Shown piece after piece: positions 1 through 6,996 of a stretch of DNA of 10,515 bases. The DNA comes from an uncultured Alphaproteobacteria bacterium. GTDB taxonomy: Bacteria > Pseudomonadota > Alphaproteobacteria > Reyranellales > Reyranellaceae. Each line of letters opens with the position of its first letter. Position 1 is the stretch's first letter. The stretch covers positions 1-10,515 of the forward strand of contig CAIYWM010000731.1 in assembly GCA_903929895.1 (NCBI GenBank). Reading direction: 5' to 3'. Made by a program: the position numbers and the translations under genes. A model generated the notes under the pieces. The model did no database searches. It saw nothing but the letters and a program-made list of their open reading frames with translations, and was not told the origin of the DNA.

Positions 1-2
1 AC

Positions 3-737
3 GTGAACCTGCGCATCGAGCGGGGCGAATTCGTCTCGATGATCGGCCACTCCGGATGCGGCAAGTCGACCCTGCTCAACATCCTGGGCGGCCTGCTGAA
101 ATCGACCAGCGGCGAGGTCTTCCTCGAAGGCAAGGTGGTCGACGAGCCGGGCCCCGACCGCGCCATAGTATTCCAGAACCACTCGCTGCTGCCGTGGCTC
201 ACCGTCTACGGCAACATCGCGATCGCCGTCGACAAGGTGTTCGGCGGATCCCAGGGCAAGGGGAAGACCAAGGCCGAGCGCCACGACTGGGTCATGCACA
301 ATCTCGAACTCGTGCAGATGGCCCAGGCCAAGGACAAGCGGCCGCATGAAGTGTCGGGCGGCATGAAGCAGAGGGTAGGCATCGCCCGGGCGCTCGCCAT
401 GCAGCCCAAGGTGCTGCTGATGGACGAGCCGTTCGGCGCACTCGACGCGCTGACCCGCGCCCATCTCCAGGACAGCGTCATGGAGATCCACTCCAGGCTG
501 GGCAACACGGTGCTGATGATCACCCACGATGTCGACGAGGCAGTGCTGTTGTCGGACCGTGTGGTGATGATGACCAACGGCCCCGCCGCCACGATCGGGG
601 AGATCCTGCCGATCAACCTGGCCCGGCCGCGCCGCCGGCTCGAGCTCGCGACCGACGCCGAATACGCGCGATGCCGTGCCGCCGTGCTCGAGTTCCTCTA
701 CGCACGCCACAGGGTGCCGGCACGTGCGGCGGCTTAA
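3..737 (+). CDS. nrtD: Nitrate/nitrite ABC transporter ATP-binding protein, 5' end cut by window
   Basis: This is the ATPase subunit of an ABC importer, which hydrolyses ATP at the inner face of the membrane to drive uptake. Counting from the codon at position 3, the visible motifs are Walker A GHSGCGKST (15-23), Q-loop Gln58, signature VSGGMKQ (117-123), Walker B VLLMDEP (137-143, catalytic Glu142) and switch His175. The C-terminal stretch TNGPAATIGEIL followed by a basic ARPRRR patch is typical of the NrtD/NasD/CmpD branch of the SsuB/TauB family. The GTG at position 3 is probably an internal valine: the usual N-terminal strand before the first visible residues is missing, so the gene begins upstream of the window. 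Nitrate is the likely substrate because a nitrite reductase, nitrate reductase and siroheme synthase follow on the same strand. The permease and binding protein would lie upstream. Bicarbonate, sulfonate or taurine specificity is less likely. Confidence 0.88.
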   Translation: MNLRIERGEFVSMIGHSGCGKSTLLNILGGLLKSTSGEVFLEGKVVDEPGPDRAIVFQNHSLLPWLTVYGNIAIAVDKVFGGSQGKGKTKAERHDWVMHNLELVQMAQAKDKRPHEVSGGMKQRVGIARALAMQPKVLLMDEPFGALDALTRAHLQDSVMEIHSRLGNTVLMITHDVDEAVLLSDRVVMMTNGPAATIGEILPINLARPRRRLELATDAEYARCRAAVLEFLYARHRVPARAAA

Positions 738-744
738 CGGCTTT

Positions 745-866
745 CCTCCCCCGTCAACGGGGGAGGTGTCGCCGTCATACGGCGACGGAGGGGTCATGAG
801 TCGCGCGATGCGCTTGACCCCTCCGTCGGCCTGTGAGGCCGCCACCTCCCCATTTGAATGGGGAGG
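745..866. repeat. Mosaic palindromic intergenic repeat between nrtD and nirA
   Basis: This 122-bp element is built almost entirely of inverted repeats. A perfect 10-bp stem (745-754 with 757-766) is followed by an 8-bp stem with loop CAT (768-775 with 779-786), a 13-bp stem (784-796 with 815-827) and a small GGCCT/AGGCC hairpin (828-840). A second perfect 10-bp stem (845-854 with 857-866) closes it. The two ends also pair with each other (GGGAGGTG at 761-768 with CACCTCCC at 843-850), so the whole unit could fold as a cruciform or branched RNA. It resembles the dispersed palindromic elements common in GC-rich alphaproteobacteria. That it is multicopy in this genome is an inference, since only one copy is in view. 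No T-run follows it, so it is not an obvious intrinsic terminator. Confidence 0.8.
861..866 (+). promoter_or_regulatory. Shine-Dalgarno site of nirA inside the repeat's last hairpin
   Basis: GGGAGG lies 3 nt before the ATG at 870 and decides the start of nirA. It is the 3' strand of the repeat's final 10-bp stem (845-866), so in the folded transcript the site would be paired. The in-frame ATG at 858 lies within the same stem and has no separate ribosome-binding site. The 3-nt spacing is short, but no better site is visible. Confidence 0.55.
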
Positions 867-869
867 CGC

Positions 870-2666
870 ATGACTGAAGAATTCGACGACGCCCAGAAGC
901 AGTGGCTCCAAGGCTTTGTCAGCGGCATCGAGGCGCGCAAGGCGGCGGACAAGCTGGCCGCGCGTGCGCCCGGTGTGCCGGGAGGGCAATCGGCCGGCCA
1001 ACCACTGGGCCCCGATGCCCTGCAGCATGCCGCCCAGGATCGCACCGTGGCCGCGGGCGGCAAGCTGGTCGCCGAAGAGACGGCCAAGCGCGCGCGCCAT
1101 CCGCTCGATCGCTGGGACGAGCTGGTGGGGCGCGCCGAGGCCGGGCAGTTCCCCAAGGGAACGGACGTCTTCCTGACCAAGTATCACGGGCTGTTCTACG
1201 TCGCGCCGGCCGAGAACTCCTTCATGTGCCGGCTGCGCATTCCCAACGGCATCCTGAATGCCTGGCAGATGCGCGGCCTGGCCGATGCCGCGGACGCATT
1301 CGGCGGCGGCTATGCCGACGTGACGACCCGCGCCAACCTGCAGATCCGTGAGATTCCCGCGCCGGCCGCGGTCGACCTCCTCTTGGCGGTGCAGGATCTC
1401 GGGCTGACGGCGCGGGGCTCGGGCGCCGACAATATCCGCAACATCACCGGCAGCCCGACCGCCGGCATCGACCCGCAGGAACTCTACGACACGCGGCCGC
1501 TGTGCCGCGCCATGCATCACTACATCCTCAATCATCGCGAGATGTACGGGCTGCCGCGCAAATTCAACATCGCCTTCGATGGCGGCGGTCGCGTGCCGGT
1601 GCTGGAAGACACCAACGACATCGGCTTCGTCGCCACCGAGGTGACGGGCGGCGACGGGTTCGAGCCCGGCATCTATTTCCGCCTCCAGCTGGGCGGCATC
1701 ACCGGTCATCTCGATTTCGCCTTCGAGACCGGGATCCTGCTGAAGCCCGAGGAGTGTGTGACTGTGGCGGGCGCGGTCGTGCGCGCCTTCGCGATCCACG
1801 GCGACCGCACGAATCGCCAGAAGGCGCGCCTTAAGTACGTGATCGACCGGATGGGCCGCGACGCGTTCGTCGCGGAAGTTGAGAAGGAACATGGTGCGAA
1901 GCTGCGCCGTGCGGCGGGCGCACATGTGACACCGCGCGCGCTGGCCGACAAGCACGGCCATATCGGTGTGCACGTGCAGAAGCAGCCGGGCCTCAACTAT
2001 CTCGGCCTCGTCCTGCCGGTGGGCCGCATCACCTCGGAGCAGATGCGCGGCATTGCCGAGATCGCCCAACGCTTCGGCAGCGGCACGATCCGCTTCACCG
2101 TCTGGCAGAACCTGCTGATCTCCGATGTGGCCGATCGCGACGTGGGCATCTGCATCGCGGCCATCGCCGCGCTGGGACTCGGCGTCGAGGCGAGCGCCAT
2201 CCGGCGGGGCCTGGTGGCGTGCACCGGCAATGCCGGCTGCAAGTTCGCGGCCGCCAACACCAAGGGGCATGCGCTGAAGCTCGCGGACTATCTCGAGATG
2301 CGACTGGCGCTCGACACGCCGATCAATATCCACCTGACCGGCTGCCACCATTCCTGCGCCCAGCACTATGTCGGCGACATCGGCCTGATCGCCGCCAGGG
2401 TCGAGCGTGGCGAGGAGAGCGTCGAGGGCTATCACGTCTTCATCGGCGGCGGCGCGGCCTCGACGGCCGAGCAGGCGATGGCGCGGGAGTATGCGACCTC
2501 GGTGGCCTACGACGAGCTGCCGCCGCTTCTCGAAAGGCTCCTGGCCGGCTATCTCGCGTATCGTGAGTCCGCGGCCGAGTCGTTCTTCCAGTTCTGCCGC
2601 CGCCACGAGATTACGGCCTTGCGCGAGCTGGCCGAAAGCGCGCCCGTGCCGGCGCTCGCGGCATGA
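870..2666 (+). CDS. nirA: NirA-type assimilatory nitrite reductase (siroheme, [4Fe-4S])
   Basis: The 598-residue product is predicted to carry out the six-electron reduction of nitrite to ammonium in the cytoplasm. It has the two-fold repeated nitrite/sulfite reductase architecture. One ferredoxin-like half lies around residues 105-160 (FYVAPAENSFMCRLRIPNG), followed by a siroheme-binding section (GADNIRNITGSPTAGID); a second copy of the fold precedes the cluster ligands. The signature C-x5-C ... C-x3-C is complete: Cys451, Cys457, Cys492 and Cys496, the last of which bridges siroheme and [4Fe-4S] in this family. The N-terminus has an FDDAQKQWLQGF helix motif that recurs in the next gene. The start at 870 is preferred over 858 because 858 is inside a repeat hairpin. 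The stop overlaps the next ATG by 4 nt (ATGA), implying translational coupling. Sulfite reductase is the alternative, but the nitrate cluster context argues for nitrite. Confidence 0.9.
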   Translation: MTEEFDDAQKQWLQGFVSGIEARKAADKLAARAPGVPGGQSAGQPLGPDALQHAAQDRTVAAGGKLVAEETAKRARHPLDRWDELVGRAEAGQFPKGTDVFLTKYHGLFYVAPAENSFMCRLRIPNGILNAWQMRGLADAADAFGGGYADVTTRANLQIREIPAPAAVDLLLAVQDLGLTARGSGADNIRNITGSPTAGIDPQELYDTRPLCRAMHHYILNHREMYGLPRKFNIAFDGGGRVPVLEDTNDIGFVATEVTGGDGFEPGIYFRLQLGGITGHLDFAFETGILLKPEECVTVAGAVVRAFAIHGDRTNRQKARLKYVIDRMGRDAFVAEVEKEHGAKLRRAAGAHVTPRALADKHGHIGVHVQKQPGLNYLGLVLPVGRITSEQMRGIAEIAQRFGSGTIRFTVWQNLLISDVADRDVGICIAAIAALGLGVEASAIRRGLVACTGNAGCKFAAANTKGHALKLADYLEMRLALDTPINIHLTGCHHSCAQHYVGDIGLIAARVERGEESVEGYHVFIGGGAASTAEQAMAREYATSVAYDELPPLLERLLAGYLAYRESAAESFFQFCRRHEITALRELAESAPVPALAA

Positions 2667-4234
2667 ACGCCCTGGCGCCGCTTCCGCAGATCATCCCGGA
2701 GAACGCGCCCTTCTCGACCGAGCAGCGTGCCTGGCTGAACGGCTTCTTCGCCGCCTATCTCGGCGTGGACGGTGGTGTCACGGAGGGGCCTGTCGCGGCG
2801 CCGGCCGAGCCGGAGGACTTCCCGTGGCATGACGCGGCGCTGTCGCTCGCCGAGCGGTTGGAGCTCGCGAAGGACAGCAAGCCCGAGCGCCAGCTCATGG
2901 CCGCAATGGCCCAGCTCGACTGCGGCCAGTGCGGCTATCTCTGCCAGACCTATGCCGAGGCCGTGTGGTCCGGCGCCGAGGCCGACATGGGCCGCTGCGT
3001 GCCGGGCGGCAAGGAAACCCAGCGCAAGGTGAAGGAACTGGTCGCCGCGTTCGAGCCGATGCGGGACGGGTCGGCGATGACCGCGCCTTCACTGAGGCCC
3101 GCCGGTCATGTCGGCTTCTCGCGCGACCGTCCGGCGCTCGCCACACTGGTCGACGCCCATCCCCTGAACCGCCCCGGTTCGGAGAAGGACGTGCGGCACG
3201 TCGTGCTCGACCTGTCGGCGAGCGACATCACCTACGAAGCCGGGGACAGTCTCGGCGTCTTCGCCCGCAAGAACCCGCAGCTCGTACAGGCGGTGCTCGA
3301 CCGGTTGGGCGCCACCGGTGAGGAAATGGTCGGCATCGATCACGAGGCGCTGCCGCTGCGCCAGGCGCTGCTGAGCAAGGTCGACATCGCCCGTCCGAGC
3401 GACGAATGCATGCTGTTCCTCGCAAGTCGCGCCTTCAATGGCGAGGAGGCGCTCAAGCTCCAGGCGCTCGCGGTCGGCGAGGGGCCGCCGGAGCTGGCGG
3501 AGGCCGACCTACTCGATCTGCTGCTGGCCTTCCCCTCGGTGTCGCCGTCTCTGCCCGGGCTTCTGAAGTCGCTCGACCGGCTGCAGCCGCGTCTCTACTC
3601 GATCGCCTCGTCGCCCAAGGCGCATCCCGGCGAAGTTCATCTCACCGTCTCGGCCGTGCGCTGGAACAACAATGAGCGCACGCGCACCGGCATCGGTTCC
3701 TGCTACCTCGCCGACTTCGCGAGGCCGGGTGACGTCATTCCGGTGTTCGTGCAGAAGAGCCATGGCTTTGCGCCACCGGCAGACGATGCGGCGCCCGCCA
3801 TCATGGTCGGCCCGGGCACGGGCATTGCGCCGTTTCGCGCGTTCCTCGAAGAGCGTGACGCGCGTGGCGCGAAGGGCGGGAACTGGCTGTTCTTCGGTGA
3901 CCAGAAGCGCAGCACCGATTTCCTCTACGAGGACCAGATCATCGATTGGCAACGCCGCGGCGTGCTGTCCCGCCTGGACCTCGCCTTTTCGCGCGACCAG
4001 GCCGAGAAGATTTACGTCCAGACCCGCATGCGCGAGAATGCGGCGGAGCTCTGGGCCTGGTTCGAGCAGGGCGCCCACTTCTATGTCTGCGGCGACGCCA
4101 AGCGTATGGCCAAGGATGTCGAGACGGCTTTGATGGACATTGCGATGGGACCGGGGGCCAAGAGCGCGGCAGAGGCGAAGGTGTGGCTGGACGGCCTCTC
4201 CAAGGCAGGCCGGTACCAGCGCGATGTGTACTGA
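2663..4234 (+). CDS. CysJ-like FAD/NADPH flavoprotein with N-terminal Fe-S motif, probable electron donor to nitrite reductase
   Basis: This 523-residue protein is related to the reductase half of sulfite reductase alpha subunit (CysJ) and cytochrome P450 reductase. Visible features are the FAD-binding RLYS (310-313) within RLYSIASSP, the flavin segment TGIGSCYLADF (342-352), the NADPH-binding GPGTGIAPFRAFLEER (383-398), FFGDQKRSTDF, VCGDAKRMAKDV, and the characteristic C-terminal RYQRDVY. The N-terminal FMN-binding flavodoxin domain of CysJ is absent. In its place is a Cys87-x2-Cys90-x3-Cys94-x17-Cys112 motif with YAEAVWSG between the third and fourth Cys. This resembles the short Fe-S domain of RnfB and the CO dehydrogenase gamma subunit and probably binds [4Fe-4S]. 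The inferred path is NADPH to FAD to Fe-S to NirA, and perhaps NasA. The start ATG overlaps the nirA stop, supporting co-translation. Database names such as sulfite reductase subunit alpha would be misleading here. Confidence 0.85.
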   Translation: MNALAPLPQIIPENAPFSTEQRAWLNGFFAAYLGVDGGVTEGPVAAPAEPEDFPWHDAALSLAERLELAKDSKPERQLMAAMAQLDCGQCGYLCQTYAEAVWSGAEADMGRCVPGGKETQRKVKELVAAFEPMRDGSAMTAPSLRPAGHVGFSRDRPALATLVDAHPLNRPGSEKDVRHVVLDLSASDITYEAGDSLGVFARKNPQLVQAVLDRLGATGEEMVGIDHEALPLRQALLSKVDIARPSDECMLFLASRAFNGEEALKLQALAVGEGPPELAEADLLDLLLAFPSVSPSLPGLLKSLDRLQPRLYSIASSPKAHPGEVHLTVSAVRWNNNERTRTGIGSCYLADFARPGDVIPVFVQKSHGFAPPADDAAPAIMVGPGTGIAPFRAFLEERDARGAKGGNWLFFGDQKRSTDFLYEDQIIDWQRRGVLSRLDLAFSRDQAEKIYVQTRMRENAAELWAWFEQGAHFYVCGDAKRMAKDVETALMDIAMGPGAKSAAEAKVWLDGLSKAGRYQRDVY

Positions 4235-4264
4235 GGGCGCTCTGTTTCCAATTGACCCACCAGG

Positions 4265-4376
4265 CCTCATCCTGAGGAGCCGTGCGAAGCACGGCGTCTC
4301 GAAGGATGGGCAATGGACGGGGTGCGTGTGCCCACCCTTCGAGACGCACTCCTGCGGAGTGCTCCTCAGGGTGAGG
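4265..4376. repeat. Cloverleaf-like palindromic repeat between flavoprotein gene and nasA
   Basis: Outer arms 4265-4280 and 4361-4376 are complementary over 16 bp with one G-T wobble. Inner arms 4294-4310 and 4331-4347 are complementary over 17 bp, also with one wobble. Between outer and inner arms sit two 5-bp side hairpins: 4281-4293 with loop GAA and 4348-4360 with loop TGC. The result is a symmetrical cross. The arm sequence CCTCATCCTGAGGAGC with GCGTCTCGAAGGATG matches a repeat I recognise as widespread in Bradyrhizobium-like genomes. The compensating wobble changes suggest that base pairing is maintained. It fills most of the 156-nt gap before nasA; the rest of the gap shows nothing clear. 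Confidence 0.85.
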
Positions 4377-4390
4377 ATGTGTTTGTCGTC

Positions 4391-6694
4391 ATGACGGCTG
4401 CGATCCATACCACCTGCCCCTATTGCGGCGTCGGATGCGGGATCGTCGCGACGCCTGACGGGAAGGGCGGCGCGGCCATCGCGGCCGACCATGACCATCC
4501 CGCGAATCGCGGGCGACTGTGCTCCAAGGGGGCGGCGCTGGGCGAGACGCTCTCGCTCGAGGATCGCCTCCTGCATCCAGAGATCGACGGGCGGCGTGTC
4601 TCCTGGGAGGTCGCGCTCGACACGGTGGCGAACGGCTTTCGGCAGACGATCGAGCGGCACGGGCCCGATGCGGTCGCCTTCTATGTCTCCGGCCAGCTGC
4701 TGACCGAGGACTATTATGCCGCCAACAAGCTGATCAAGGGCTTCCTCGGCACCGCCAACATCGACACCAATTCGCGCCTCTGCATGGCCTCCTCGGTGGC
4801 GGGCCACAAGCGCGCCTTCGGCAGCGACACGGTGCCCGGCCGCTACGAGGATTTCGAACTCGCCGATCTCGTGGTGCTGGTCGGCAGCAATCTCGCCTGG
4901 TGCCATCCGGTGCTGTTCCAGCGGCTCGAAGCCGCCAGGCACGCGCGGCCGTCGATGAGGATCGTGGTGATCGATCCGCGCCGCACGGAAACCTGCGACA
5001 TCGCCGATCTCCATCTGGCACTCAAGCCGGGCAGCGACGTGGCGCTGTTCAACATCCTGCTGGCCGGTCTTGCGGACCGCGGCGTGGTCGATCGTGGTTT
5101 CGTCGAACGGCACACATCGGGTCTCGACGACGCTCTTGCCGTCGCGCGGGCGACGGATCCTGCTGCCTGCGGACTGCCGCGGGCCGACATCGAGACTTTT
5201 CTCGACTGGTTTGCCCGCACCGAGAAGGTCGTGACCCTCTATTCCCAGGGCGTGAACCAGTCGAGCGCGGGCGTCGACAAGGTGAACGCGCTGATCAACT
5301 GCCATCTGCTGACCGGCCGTATCGGCCGGCCCGGGATGGGACCCTTCTCGATCACCGGCCAGCCCAACGCGATGGGCGGCCGCGAAGTCGGGGCGCTCTC
5401 CAACACGCTGGCCGCCCACATGGATTTCGGTGCGGCCGAGATCGATCGGGTCGGCCGCTTCTGGCACGCCGCGCGCATGGCGACCAAGCCTGGCCTCAAG
5501 GCGGTCGATCTGTTCGAGGCTGTTCGCGCCGGCCGCATCAAGGCGGTGTGGATCATGGCGACCAATCCGGTTGCCAGCCTTCCCGATGCCGATGCTGTTC
5601 GCGAGGCGCTGCGGGGGTGCGAGTACTCGATCGTCTCGGAGGCGATCCGCGCCACCGATACGGTCGATGCCTGCCGCATCCGGCTGCCCGCCCTCGCCTG
5701 GGCGGAGAAGGATGGCACGGTGACGAATTCCGAGCGCGGCATCTCGCGCCAGCGGCCGTTCCTGCCGCCGCCCGGCGAGGCACGGCAGGACTGGTGGATC
5801 CTCTCCGAGGTCGCGCGGCGCCTCGGTCATGGCGAGGCCTTCGCCTGGCGCGGCGTGTCCGACATCTTCCGCGAACACGCTGCCCTCTCGGGCTTCGAGA
5901 ATGCCGGCGCACGCGATTTCGACATCGGTGCCTGTGCCACGCTCGACGATGCTGCCTACGAGTCCTTGCAACCGTTCGTGTGGGGAGGCGGACCGGACCA
6001 GCGCTTCTTCGGCGAGGGCGGCTTCTTCCATGCCGACCGTCGTGCGCGGTTCGTCGCTACGAAGGTCCGCGGGCCCGTCAATGCACCCGATGAGTTACGG
6101 CCGCTGATCCTCAACACCGGGCGTATACGCGACCAGTGGCATACGATGACACGTACCGGGAAGTCGGTGCGCCTGGCCGGCCATCGTCCCGAGCCCACGA
6201 TCGAGTTGCATCCGCACGATGCGTCGGCGCGAGGCCTCGCCGATGGCGACATCGCAGAGGTGACGAGCGTGTGGGGCCGCGGCGTGTTGCGTGTTCATGT
6301 GACCGATTCGTTACGCGTCGGCGAGTCCTTCGCACCGATGCACTGGACCGCGCAGGTCAGTCGCGCGGGTCGCATCAACGCTGCAGTGAATCCCGCTGTC
6401 GATCCCATTTCGGGCCAACCGGAACTGAAACACACGCCCGTCGAGATTCGTCGTCTTGATATGCGTTGGCATGGCACGATTCTCGCTCGGCGCGCGGTGA
6501 TGCTGCCGGAAATTTCCTACTGGGCGCGGATCAGAGGCGCTGGCTATCACGCCTACCTCGTTGCAGGCGACCAGCCTTTCGCAGTTGCACAACAGGCGCT
6601 GTCTGCGGCGCTGCGTACCGCCAACCCGGTCCCTGGCTTGTCGGCGAGAATGGCGTGGGCGCGGTCTTCAGCGATGGCCGGGTCGAGGCGGTGA
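4391..6694 (+). CDS. nasA: Assimilatory nitrate reductase catalytic subunit (molybdopterin), frame broken near 3' end
   Basis: The product reduces nitrate to nitrite in the cytoplasm using a Mo-bis-MGD centre. An N-terminal [4Fe-4S] motif is complete: Cys9, Cys12, Cys16 (CPYCGVGC) and Cys44. The likely Mo ligand is Cys131 in SRLCMASSVAG. The molybdopterin oxidoreductase core (SITGQPNAMGGREVG, WIMATNPVASLPDAD) and the molybdopterin-dinucleotide-binding C-terminal domain (LILNTGRIRDQWHTMTRTG) are intact. No Tat signal is visible, as expected for cytoplasmic NasA. The start at 4391 follows the repeat; the frame is open further upstream (ATG at 4313), but that extension would translate repeat sequence. 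Family members of about 870-900 residues end in a BFD-type [2Fe-2S] domain. Here that domain is in the -1 frame, and this frame ends at a TGA at 6692-6694 after roughly 30 residues of unfamiliar sequence. It may be a pseudogene, a split gene or a sequencing error. Confidence 0.85.
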   Translation: MTAAIHTTCPYCGVGCGIVATPDGKGGAAIAADHDHPANRGRLCSKGAALGETLSLEDRLLHPEIDGRRVSWEVALDTVANGFRQTIERHGPDAVAFYVSGQLLTEDYYAANKLIKGFLGTANIDTNSRLCMASSVAGHKRAFGSDTVPGRYEDFELADLVVLVGSNLAWCHPVLFQRLEAARHARPSMRIVVIDPRRTETCDIADLHLALKPGSDVALFNILLAGLADRGVVDRGFVERHTSGLDDALAVARATDPAACGLPRADIETFLDWFARTEKVVTLYSQGVNQSSAGVDKVNALINCHLLTGRIGRPGMGPFSITGQPNAMGGREVGALSNTLAAHMDFGAAEIDRVGRFWHAARMATKPGLKAVDLFEAVRAGRIKAVWIMATNPVASLPDADAVREALRGCEYSIVSEAIRATDTVDACRIRLPALAWAEKDGTVTNSERGISRQRPFLPPPGEARQDWWILSEVARRLGHGEAFAWRGVSDIFREHAALSGFENAGARDFDIGACATLDDAAYESLQPFVWGGGPDQRFFGEGGFFHADRRARFVATKVRGPVNAPDELRPLILNTGRIRDQWHTMTRTGKSVRLAGHRPEPTIELHPHDASARGLADGDIAEVTSVWGRGVLRVHVTDSLRVGESFAPMHWTAQVSRAGRINAAVNPAVDPISGQPELKHTPVEIRRLDMRWHGTILARRAVMLPEISYWARIRGAGYHAYLVAGDQPFAVAQQALSAALRTANPVPGLSARMAWARSSAMAGSRR
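6590..6660 (+). other. Probable -1 frameshift zone in nasA
   Basis: Upstream of this zone, family-like sequence (YWARIRGAGYHAYLVAGDQPF) is read in the frame of position 4391. Downstream, family-like sequence (PWLVGENGVGAVFSDGRVEA) is read one base earlier. Restoring one continuous protein of about 868 residues requires one extra base, or the loss of two, somewhere within 6590-6660, most likely near 6620-6640. I see no homopolymer long enough, or clear X-XXY-YYZ heptamer, to mark a programmed slip. Confidence 0.6.
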
Positions 6695-6996
6695 TGACGC
6701 TGGGGTCAACATACCAGGCCGACGCCCGCGACCGGTTCGCGCCGTTCATGGCACTGGATCGCCTGACGACGGAGCAGCGCGATGAGTTGCTGCACGGCGG
6801 AACAGACATGCATCGGGGCGGCGAACTGTGCGCCTGCTTCGGCGTGTCCTGCGGCGCCGTCGAGGCGGCCATCGCCGATGGAGCGACCTCGCTGGCCGCG
6901 GTCGGCGCGACCACGCAGGCCGGCACGAACTGCGGTTCCTGCCGTTCCGAGATCCGTGCGCTGTTGCGGGCGGCGCGCCTCGTGAAGGCCGCGTGA
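6694..6996 (+). CDS. BFD-type [2Fe-2S] C-terminal domain of nasA, in a separate frame
   Basis: This frame carries FAPFMALDRLTTEQRDELLHG followed by Cys-Ala-Cys (codons at 6829 and 6835) and Cys-Gly-Ser-Cys (6931 and 6940). That is the C-x-C ... C-x2-C ligand set of the bacterioferritin-associated-ferredoxin-like [2Fe-2S] domain found at the C-terminus of NasA, where it is thought to pass electrons to the molybdenum domain. The ATG at 6694 overlaps the TGA of the upstream frame (TGATG) and has GAGG at 6685-6688 with 5-nt spacing, so independent translation of a 100-residue protein is possible. Family-like sequence in the same frame continues upstream to about 6630, which argues that it was originally one gene with nasA. 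The stop overlaps the cysG start by 1 nt. It is best read as the displaced 3' end of nasA. Confidence 0.6.
   Translation: MTLGSTYQADARDRFAPFMALDRLTTEQRDELLHGGTDMHRGGELCACFGVSCGAVEAAIADGATSLAAVGATTQAGTNCGSCRSEIRALLRAARLVKAA

Noticed and set aside
745..766. Intrinsic terminator after nrtD
   Set aside because: The stem is strong but no T-run follows, and the stem is one part of a larger palindromic repeat.
858..869. ATG at 858 as the start of nirA
   Set aside because: It lies within the repeat's last perfect hairpin and lacks its own Shine-Dalgarno site, while the ATG at 870 follows GGGAGG.
3509..6031. An 840-codon open frame on the - strand
   Set aside because: It is antisense to the flavoprotein and nasA, runs through the palindromic repeat, and its translation has no family-like motif. 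It is a shadow of the strongly supported + strand genes.
4519..6093. A 524-codon open frame on the + strand inside nasA
   Set aside because: It is an out-of-frame shadow rich in Arg and Ala; the nasA frame over the same bases carries the full set of molybdopterin oxidoreductase motifs.
6600..6660. Programmed -1 ribosomal frameshift in nasA
   Set aside because: No convincing slippery heptamer or nearby stimulatory structure is visible, and NasA is normally encoded in one frame, so a lesion or sequencing error is simpler.
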